Source: an uncultured Clostridia bacterium
GTDB taxonomy: Bacteria; Bacillota; Clostridia; UBA1212
Direction: 5' to 3'
NCBI GenBank assembly: GCA_947304585.1
Contig: CAMZBI010000003.1
Location: forward strand, 1 to 34,810
DNA length: 34,810 bases
The notes under the pieces are model-generated. The model had not been told where the DNA came from. It saw only the letters and a list, made by a program, of their open reading frames with translations, and ran no database searches. A program made the position numbers and the translations under genes. Shown piece by piece: positions 29,901 to 33,275 of this stretch (position 1 is its first letter; every line of letters begins with the position of its first letter).

Positions 29901-31627
29901 GTACGGGTTATAACGGAAATGTTACAACAGTAAATATTTCCGAAAGCGACGTAACGGCTGATTCCATAGGAGCTCTTGGCGCTTTGAACGATACATTTAC
30001 ATTTGTTGTTCTTGGAACGGGAAATACTCTTAACGGAACAGTTTATGCTGACAGATACAGGCTTTCTTACGTTGTTTCTTCCAATATGGATACATCAGAT
30101 CTTGCTACAGTTCTAAGGACCAAAGCTTTGTATGTAAGCGGTGTTCTGACCGGTTCCGAAACAACAGTTACTGAAAGTAAATATATGCCCGGCGGCGTTT
30201 ATGTAAGCGGCGTTCCGAGTGATCCTTCCGTAACATTGGGTTCTACGCCACCGTTTATGTATTGGTATATTCTTGACGAAAACGGTCTCAGGGTTGAACT
30301 TGCATCATCTTATACCCATACTGATAATATGACGGGCGCGACTGTTCTTGATGCAGGAACAACATCTACCGAGAGAACAGCGACTTCTCCTTCCGACGGA
30401 ACTGAAACGCTTCTTGTTCATGCCTGGTCATATTCGGGATCTGCTTCAGTAAAGCCTTACAGACTTATAAGAGAGTTTAATGACGGAACGAATTCTGTCA
30501 CGGTTCAGACAAACCAGGCGTTTACGATCGATTTCACGGCGCAGGGTGCGATGATTGCCGGTCATGATTATGCTGTTGTATTCAGCTCGGCTCTTCCTGT
30601 CGGTACAGCTCTTGCTTTAACAAAGACCGGAAGTTCGTCTTACACATATTACTATTACAAAGTAACAACGGATGATACCGTTTCCGTACGTTTCAGTGAT
30701 TTTGTAAGGATGGATACGTCTGATACACATTATTCAGGAACTGAGTTGTCAAATGAGCGCTTCCTCTTAAGCTGCGATTTTGCCGGAACTAACGCTGCGG
30801 AAGTAACAAATGTCACTGTCGGTTTTGAACTTTACCAGCCCGGAGACACGGCGGCGATTCCGCTTCTTTCGGCTCCGGTCAGATACAGCCTTACATCTGT
30901 TACAAAAGGTGTGATTTCAATGAGCGGTTCAACGATAAGTGTTGACACTGCTCCGGCGGGAGATGTTGATCTTGCGGGAAAACATTTGTATCTTGTCGGT
31001 TCTCTTACAAAGAATGCTAAAATGTTTACAAGATCTCAAAGGGCAAACATCTTGTTCAATACCGGTTCCGGTGACAATCCCGGCATCTGGATTTCCGGAA
31101 ACACGGTTATCTATGATGTTGGCGAATACGGAAGTACCGCAAGTGATATTACAATTACTTACAGCGGTTTCATTCCGGGTACTTACCAGGCTGACTGGAT
31201 GCTCTGCTATGCTCCTGATGCAGGCAATAATAATATAGTAAACCTCACTATAAGCAACGTTGTTGCCGAGTCATCAAGGACTGTCAGCTGGACGGCACAT
31301 CCTTCACTTTCAGTAGCATCACCTTCTACGGTACTATATAAGCAAGGCGAAGCGCATACACTTACGTTCACGCTCTCAACTCTTGCCGCATACGGCGTAT
31401 CGCTGACATCCGTTACTCCTGAGAAGCAGACTGCGATCGCAACATTTGTTGATGAAAGCGGAATAAGCTGCTCTGCTGTGCCTGTTGCTGTGGCATCGGG
31501 TTCTTCTCAAACTTATACTGTCACGCTTCCTTCAACGCTTGCCGCAGGAACCTACAGGATCGTGTTCTCGATAGATGACGGAACGAGTATAAACGACAAT
31601 GTTTATTACAGCTTTATAGTGAAATAG
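17978..31627 (+). CDS. Giant secreted adhesin/matrix protein with InlB-type repeats and beta-helix-like regions
   Basis: This encodes 4549 residues in one open frame. AAGGTGA (17964-17970) overlaps the preceding stop and precedes the ATG. A signal peptide ends at AFA-E (36/37). Residues about 70-190 form a beta domain ending in FSADSFSVYIG. InlB-type repeats (GY-x-F-x-GW ... YATW) lie near residues 311-386, 2208-2274, 2438-2505, 2588-2646 and 2745-2788. Two long stretches (about 930-2105 and 3530-4030) have the spaced Asn/Ser/Gly/Ile/Val pattern of right-handed beta-helices, with phrases such as GIGKGAYTG. The last 400 residues look Ig-like. I see no LPXTG, SLH, GCGG or C-terminal membrane helix, so attachment may depend on the TasA-like proteins. 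Bases about 19,700-23,930 are strikingly A+T-rich. Adhesion or matrix building is inferred. Confidence 0.82.
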   Translation: MKTLNFAKIRHLFSQGTALFLAFIMLFGYIPFSAFAEIANNVKLSPSSGTVENISDDPGNIEKEIKLYEQTLFDVSKKVSISGMLPENAVVSARALTEQEVKDLELVGVKVVFAYDIKIFVNGAEYQPKSPVSVHVAENDVNDDLTVTHIKTDVNGDVSRHEVPSEVNENGDAVFSADSFSVYIGTVKISDTISLEAGSGYKFYSDAACTSELSGAVEWSLSTNIYVKATVEGVSISSVSVRNITDGEVSSYATVTGPSAGVYAVAFSATDENATSQIISVVVTGLPVTIDLGFIPSSFTNDSSMKTLEIPGSAGHFMQSQKTSIEATADTLLSLGTPERFGYQFRGWSKTVGETTTTFSESTVSDTPTASELASGITYTATWEPLSFPLVLSIGTLVPSANVLISFDGSDPSLSVAAFRSANPTYFSDFSDTTLYFETEYIYGETVSDFFTRINPSWVIPQLLDNRSNEEKMFFAGWTVNSIQLLTSSVFSLGNSGILNSEASGSLSAYLASLSTDKTTMMAVWQDYSFVLDVTNKPSDWSFSYTVIDQNDNPVTTALTGSSFSIPRGATVNMSVPVSSNNYITGWNITYTDDLSNIIRIYPLDKPYSQGDTSLNYYFTMPSISVNAVYVLNGIVYANIAESPVTFAENVTAPSGYTYQFGFWYNRRMTSYNFVTDSSSSISVNSFLPLFGTNDISDTSLYGDANGSYLYYFYPWNKTKDFYITSCGSPTQNQLTLIDSINVYFQDVVMVATYDYSSDAVGRFLSGYRVEGSAGNFASPEVRDSFGKYGNVVVNSAYHSKYNPKFYFIGNVNTVATFFPDKLIVDTNHYSDYYFYGVDGGSVTIAGLWGNYCAHFNSLTVNSYDNTSYPDYLDNSEYFCFLVSPTETGGNCHFLNCVINLPNKTIHTPKSANGGIEYDGYYRSNTSIVHIGRIYVMQFQAGGNRSYIHVYNDIMVRSLGEFNLRGSASLVVDGNILGRGFGNSGSITSTGYLIVKGNRAELGRVSITNTTIIANTIVLAQPGSIGANVNLFANVIGNPSSLSYNLNSTTGQYTFTYSGYSNVASTDTFPYTTYFGNSTQASSFSFNGGSIYLYGYYPETGTYSGTVNATDAANPLSHILGEILHEGDLKSEYVQLNKTLSDEAKSSAWDSSIDFTNHECIAFGSSNNQFITANINGSSIYARGNLHFFSKVVMTDGIVICGGVFSSRRDLSVTGGSITAEQVGNTYQRLITESGISRWTSTSLSNCSITAKIIGSTSDIVNSRPSRSTVIVGPNVLLNKWNGNDITVNTDIYINYIYDNSIFTFTPAQDSLRFAKTLNSSGVLSYDAFTGSNVSVSPPNVISPSDPSDSGSWRYGSANGPEVTVFYDNGKYSLAGPESPVFESDHIELYAIKSNYTLSIAEGADKIIYTNVTGLLSSGSATVTYNSNIILNLTTVDLADKIVIWYVDPAGRYHNVMPTFSYNSVSFEMPAYDAEIHITDELQLFLDLYEIAFTSDGFRLEYEETRPDSSFSYKGDLRIKQTNISDGDIVYYLNSEGSVGANTFQIRHATNLSSFGDITSSRRYTGNRMLVEEGGGDSFSTRKITLNGIAQYNSDYSQSGTYVLGSESLTFYIDGPVQINPILGSPLCGNITLIGANGDNTDVVRFRLTSSGINTALRSASSSAVYTVKNLVYSFSGTGWLTDSGSLIFDHSYYNAPNLYANSGIAAGDIRIINSSYCRWLHTGNYGSYGFLYAKSVFIDNSTVETRFGTMMNGRNFFVLGNSFLNNQFEIKDSIVNIQYNYSDDSKLNEITINSNIPEEVIISGNSEITINQRCLFKKLTLKDSASFTITDTENTILECRALELKDSSSLSADFIVVSGFYWGEPQSETSFNDLADSGSGFVDGLSYAGLTISDSAIVYANEFVGGDINSKITINGGTLTSKRIGTFGGFFGYAKALPKSGEANFYIYSKKSRVPVGATITLNSGLINITSNGYLGGINSTVNINGGTVNLADGAIIGMTEADSVKLRNYYSSVSDDISSHIATNNTIHISGGDVSKTGTTGSISSPYGNVTITGETTSVDVCDLKADGGTVDISKTGASNFENPYTGSDKKHNYVGVIVSDELTGRSIAVTDGAVVYALSAVAVVPSGFSGGLVVQKKIDGTKPVAYLYTGGNFGSIGEGTVTNDYDTGAVNAATINVFGSQVVNIIYVINRDGIISSDDLAFITYPSGENISYYNVETDTNADDSVRYVALKDPDCLGYVFDGWVDENGEPVTRIDRMIRTNRTFYATWHRRILPFRIYVTLTNHSDATAAMTQVGSSDLFYFNTLAYAEYGSSVLGIGANKVNLAAYTTNSDVINEVICDDSVYVALLSGGSNNPVSVDTIVNKNMVRTYLQKIADGDDSDDFVILSATSSIRRSIGFMFFINLDGAGRPVNAYFNNAETPSQKNSLRILSYIPINVNLGNVHSGVTNGTENQLMLPTAPGYTFGGWYDNASCTGTVYSGNEAVSTLLAGGISEFYAKWTPNAYKIEFIIEDSVTEHTWITPSDDGTDATRPAEYDAGTNPGYKTLYYSWIYDTPITAANFRTTYSYKNMLGSTVSGTDESYYVLPTGWREGYVFIGWRYTIGETDYSLSVDDELNIASFSGNLNTDAASGTVAITFTATFEKATVTYHVTKGAFSEGASADITGSLSSGSTYVNSSLAYKDPLAAYFAEPGSGSASTYNVVASNTVSGAVDYGYGVKSTTAAYFEDPSNASSPYHAGDFREVISRKGYTFNGWTKYENGTGGNYYSAPRFENIEVYDQWSANTYNLKIYGLDASEYAETGHGDYTSVFSADAVSSSGFGDSVRSGYPLSVTVGSSIPANSFPAREGSDLWYAINDLALGDNYKRYLLGITFVPLDPGTSKVSGADVGGADVPENESYRHYAEAINRMYASGTLLQETTGLFYLPEDDSYRTDIGDATVVNGSVSSVTVVDYPSGSTIKTYGVYRERSLVIVERYMTDVENRRIVYAGPWQTWYDVSGYDRTVIENQGFQFTGFYVNSVNVRSGWEYPGSSTVYDNNKDSNLNYKQDATDKGIYDIMVYSVYVPVDNKEITLNAGSDPTAALPSDTYVYTMPSSVQSGYMSFSVHLPSGVYLTTVSDMTAHRLTDTWGTDNTADNTVAVMMTIHAFGDPGNSVPAYEQTYDLADYLGLGSATWFADGSSEQVVRAGDTVTLTLYHSGVMTQEQLLALYSSVINTIEFRFDNDTDHTNANTLNGQAVNMMINVQLVDSLYTVHYVATLPENVSALTVSDLHGFTSSGTTSTLNAVNVPYGQIKDQLPPLLEGYQYVVAAVDPDHPVITADPSYWSVTSGPASGEITVHASYIAILYKLIADGAGASNDGTLDHWTVTYTDGLSGSESSSSPLDAAAGEDLKYHSTVTFVPKSGADQYAEFVTLIMKIKDTDTVAETHILSEYIGVGGNGVLRMPAYDVYVVYSDVKTLYLDNGSILLTDTGFKQKSGYSDSRGFGDISETVWHGDYIILQNAANNTAAEDAVNNPGWVNILSLKGDLTKRSSSDSTEKDITLGNIKIETSDSIVLEPSSSTKAKVEIGSDTITGSIEGKSIRVPSDAELNLTSGMSENSDVDLSPSSGAAIGGSASSSANGVINLSNLDISMDLSASQTASGIGKGAYTGTGNDITVSNCNITVSESGAGSWNGGAWIGGKDVSSVTLTNSTVSRSSSQGDAVWGFRLADADVVNINTSNLGTSGRALFVPIHADETLNIANSSLYLENRFGLGSHSMIGTDDGITSVTNSAVQVAYSGTASADDLYTGVLKIMDVTSDVTVNATQILEVSHDDITITSTGVTQGSSTHTHPNLGYLLLEELPAPATANDFTVTSISSGKNITVRQPHTPSGSSDPVNPAVILKDAAFNENTSVVLNGNLTVTGTTSVADNKLLSVTGNTSTLTLNGGLTESEGSFSQTGGSLVRTNADLAIGGNMTLSGVAANVGTGKIGSTGYNGNVTTVNISESDVTADSIGALGALNDTFTFVVLGTGNTLNGTVYADRYRLSYVVSSNMDTSDLATVLRTKALYVSGVLTGSETTVTESKYMPGGVYVSGVPSDPSVTLGSTPPFMYWYILDENGLRVELASSYTHTDNMTGATVLDAGTTSTERTATSPSDGTETLLVHAWSYSGSASVKPYRLIREFNDGTNSVTVQTNQAFTIDFTAQGAMIAGHDYAVVFSSALPVGTALALTKTGSSSYTYYYYKVTTDDTVSVRFSDFVRMDTSDTHYSGTELSNERFLLSCDFAGTNAAEVTNVTVGFELYQPGDTAAIPLLSAPVRYSLTSVTKGVISMSGSTISVDTAPAGDVDLAGKHLYLVGSLTKNAKMFTRSQRANILFNTGSGDNPGIWISGNTVIYDVGEYGSTASDITITYSGFIPGTYQADWMLCYAPDAGNNNIVNLTISNVVAESSRTVSWTAHPSLSVASPSTVLYKQGEAHTLTFTLSTLAAYGVSLTSVTPEKQTAIATFVDESGISCSAVPVAVASGSSQTYTVTLPSTLAAGTYRIVFSIDDGTSINDNVYYSFIVK

Positions 31628-31942
31628 TATTGATAATATTGTTGTATATACTAAGAACCGGATTCCTCTTTTTGGCGTCCGGTTCTTTTCATTTTTAAGA
31701 GAATATGATAGAATAGAAGATGTGGTTTTGTAAGTATAATAGTGCAATATTTCCGGAAAATAACTTATTTCCTGACAATATTATTCTCCTTGAATTAATG
31801 TTGACAGACTTGTAGAATGGTATTGCTGAAGGATTTTAAAGCTTCTTCGGCTGTTATTTTCGGAATGTATTTGTAGGCTTTTGGCTGCTTACAATATAAG
31901 AAGTAACATCAACAAATTGGCGGGTAAAAGGAGAGATGACTA
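31628..31942. other. 315-base gap between the giant gene and the Rpn gene
   Basis: It holds the operon terminator (31653-31696) and then an A+T-rich stretch with no credible gene. TTGTAG (31871-31876) and TATAAG (31895-31900), 18 bases apart, might be a promoter for the Rpn gene. TTGACA at 31801 has no matching -10 at proper distance. Confidence 0.6.
31653..31696 (+). terminator. Intrinsic terminator of the surface-fibre operon
   Basis: AAGAACCGGA (31653-31662) pairs exactly with TCCGGTTCTT (31678-31687) across a 15-base loop, followed by the T-rich tail TTCATTTTT. It lies 26 bases after the stop of the giant gene. Confidence 0.85.
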
Positions 31943-32800
31943 TTGAAAACTATTGGCGAATCGGGTAAAATCAGTGACGTAAATACTGAGCGGATCAAAA
32001 GGCTCAGGCTGTTTGATGATAAGTTCATGAGCGTTTGTTTTGACGGATACAATGAAGGCGCGGAACTGCTTTTGAGGATCATTCTTAGAAGAAATGATTT
32101 TAAGATCAAAAGCGTTGTTACTCAGAAAAGTTATAAGAATCTGCAGGGCCGTGACGTTATACTCGATATTGTCGCACAGGATGAATCCGGAACAGTTTAT
32201 AATATTGAAGTTCAAAGAGATGGACAGCGGGCCGGCGGAGAGCGTGCAAGATATCACTTGGGCATTTTAGACAGCAGTAATCTTAAGCCAAACGAGGATT
32301 TTAACAAGCTTCCTAAAACTTATGTGATATTTATTACTGAGAAGGATGTGATCGGCGGGAGGTTGCCGATTTACACTGTTATAAAAGTTGTGGAGGAGCT
32401 GGGGGATGGCTTCGAAGACAGATCGCGTTTAATTTACGTGAACGGTACGGATCAGAATCCGGAGACGGATCTTGGAAAGCTGATGCATGATTTTCACTGC
32501 ACTGAGGCAGATGATATGTATTTTAAGGTGCTTGCCGACAGGGTCAGGCAATTTAAGGAAAATGGAAAAGGAGTGAACGATATGTTGAGTGTGTTTGATG
32601 AGATTTACGATGAGGGGATGAGTGTTGGAAGGGATGCGGGAAGGGCCGAAGGCATAGCCGAAGGCACAGTGAATGCTAATGTTAATGCCATTAGGGTCAT
32701 GATAACAACTTTCCATGTTACTGTAGAAGAAGCTTTTAACTCGTTACAGGTTCCTGAAGCCGAGAGGCCGAGATATATCGAGCTTTTGAAAACGGCGTAA
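31943..32800 (+). CDS. Rpn-family PD-(D/E)XK nuclease (RpnL-like toxin)
   Basis: This encodes 285 residues from a TTG at 31943, nine bases after AAAGGAG (31927-31933). The N-terminal nuclease domain starts with LFDDKFMSVCF. The active-site pattern is DVILDIVAQD followed by YNIEVQ: Asp75, Glu89 and Gln91 fit the D...ExQ of the Rpn/PDDEXK_2 branch. The C-terminal part (from Met214) has the motif series GRDA-GRAE-GIAE-GTVN, a four-residue repeat expected to form a helix. Rpn proteins in E. coli are DNA nucleases reported to act in phage defence, with the C-terminal domain also made alone as an antitoxin. The internal start at 32582 and the tandem copy after the stop fit this model. It has its own unit, after the operon terminator. 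Confidence 0.85.
   Translation: MKTIGESGKISDVNTERIKRLRLFDDKFMSVCFDGYNEGAELLLRIILRRNDFKIKSVVTQKSYKNLQGRDVILDIVAQDESGTVYNIEVQRDGQRAGGERARYHLGILDSSNLKPNEDFNKLPKTYVIFITEKDVIGGRLPIYTVIKVVEELGDGFEDRSRLIYVNGTDQNPETDLGKLMHDFHCTEADDMYFKVLADRVRQFKENGKGVNDMLSVFDEIYDEGMSVGRDAGRAEGIAEGTVNANVNAIRVMITTFHVTVEEAFNSLQVPEAERPRYIELLKTA
32566..32573 (+). promoter_or_regulatory. Internal ribosome binding site within the Rpn gene
   Basis: AAAAGGAG (32566-32573) lies eight bases before the in-frame ATG at 32582 (codon 214). It is stronger than many of the sites that start whole genes in this window. The identical arrangement is kept at 32828-32835 in the duplicated copy. Confidence 0.7.
32582..32800 (+). CDS. Intragenic RpnS-like antitoxin (C-terminal domain of the Rpn protein)
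   Basis: This would be a 72-residue protein made from the ATG at 32582 in the same frame as the nuclease, sharing its stop. An alternative GTG start at 32573 would add three residues. It comprises the MLSVFDEIYDEGMSVGRD segment, the four-residue repeat helix and a C-terminal domain ending in YIELLKTA. In E. coli Rpn systems the separately translated C-terminal domain (RpnS) binds and blocks the full-length nuclease, and the number of four-residue repeats varies between strains. Here the internal translation is inferred from the strong binding site and from the preservation of exactly this unit in the duplicate. It is not an independent gene in the classical sense. Confidence 0.62.
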   Translation: MLSVFDEIYDEGMSVGRDAGRAEGIAEGTVNANVNAIRVMITTFHVTVEEAFNSLQVPEAERPRYIELLKTA

Positions 32801-32843
32801 TAGGGTCAGGCAATTTAAGGAAAATGGAAAAGGAGTGAACAAT

Positions 32844-33074
32844 ATGTTGAGTGTGTTTGATGAGATTTACGATGAGGGGATGAGTGTAGGAAGGGATGCG
32901 GGAAGGGCCGAAGGCAGAGTCGAAGGCAGAGTCGAAGGCACAGTGAATGCTAATGTTAATGCCATTAGGGTCATGATAACTACTTTTCATGTGACAGTTG
33001 AAGAAGCTTTCAACTCATTACAGGTTCCTGAAGCCGAGAGACCGAGATATATCGAGCTTTTGAAAACGGCGTAA
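32844..33074 (+). CDS. Free-standing second copy of the RpnS-like antitoxin
   Basis: This encodes 76 residues from the ATG at 32844, eight bases after AAAAGGAG (32828-32835); a GTG at 32835 would add three residues. It is nearly identical to the last 72 residues of the upstream nuclease but has one more four-residue unit (GRDA-GRAE-GRVE-GRVE-GTVN). It lacks the nuclease domain entirely. It starts 43 bases after the nuclease stop and must be in the same transcript. It could be an extra antitoxin dose, a decoy, or simply a degenerating duplication; the open frame, the kept binding site and silent differences (for example AACAACTTTCC against AACTACTTTTC) favour a working gene. Confidence 0.7.
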   Translation: MLSVFDEIYDEGMSVGRDAGRAEGRVEGRVEGTVNANVNAIRVMITTFHVTVEEAFNSLQVPEAERPRYIELLKTA

Positions 33075-33189
33075 TTATGTACAGTTTGTAGTTGATGGTT
33101 GGCAACCGAGGTGCGGATTCAAAGCTGATTAGGCACGCTTGTTGTTGCAACTGGTTAACTGCTATTAAGAGAACAATGAACAAAAAGAA

Positions 33190-33217
33190 AAGAGTGGGCC
33201 GGTGCGGTTCCACTCTT
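33190..33217 (-). terminator. Intrinsic terminator of the penicillin-binding protein gene
   Basis: AAGAGTGG (33190-33197) pairs with CCACTCTT (33210-33217) across a 12-base loop. On the minus strand the stem is followed by TTCTTTTTG, a good U-tract, and it lies about 60 bases after the stop of the minus-strand gene. On the + strand only AACTTTTAAC follows, so some two-way function for the Rpn unit is possible. Confidence 0.65.
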
Positions 33218-33275
33218 AACTTTTAACTGTTCTATGTTCACGATAAATTGTTCACCATTCACTGTTACCGGTCAA

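Larger units (their letters stand above)
32540..33074 (+). repeat. Tandem duplication of the 3' end of the Rpn gene
   Basis: Copy 1 is 32540-32800 (261 bases) and copy 2 is 32802-33074 (273 bases). Both begin with AGGGTCAGGCAATTTAAGG and end with AAAACGGCGTAA. Differences are few: scattered substitutions and a 12-base insertion in copy 2 that adds one GRVE unit. Copy 2 is in a different frame from the nuclease gene, so it can be read only from its own start. Confidence 0.95.

Noticed and set aside
31801..31830. TTGACA at 31801 as promoter for the Rpn gene
   Set aside because: No -10 hexamer occurs 16-18 bases downstream; TAGAAT is only six bases away.
31936..31968. Ten-codon upstream frame (ATG at 31936) overlapping the TTG start of the Rpn gene
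   Set aside because: The ATG is only two bases from AAAGGAG, too close for efficient initiation, whereas the TTG at 31943 is ideally spaced. A leader peptide cannot be supported.
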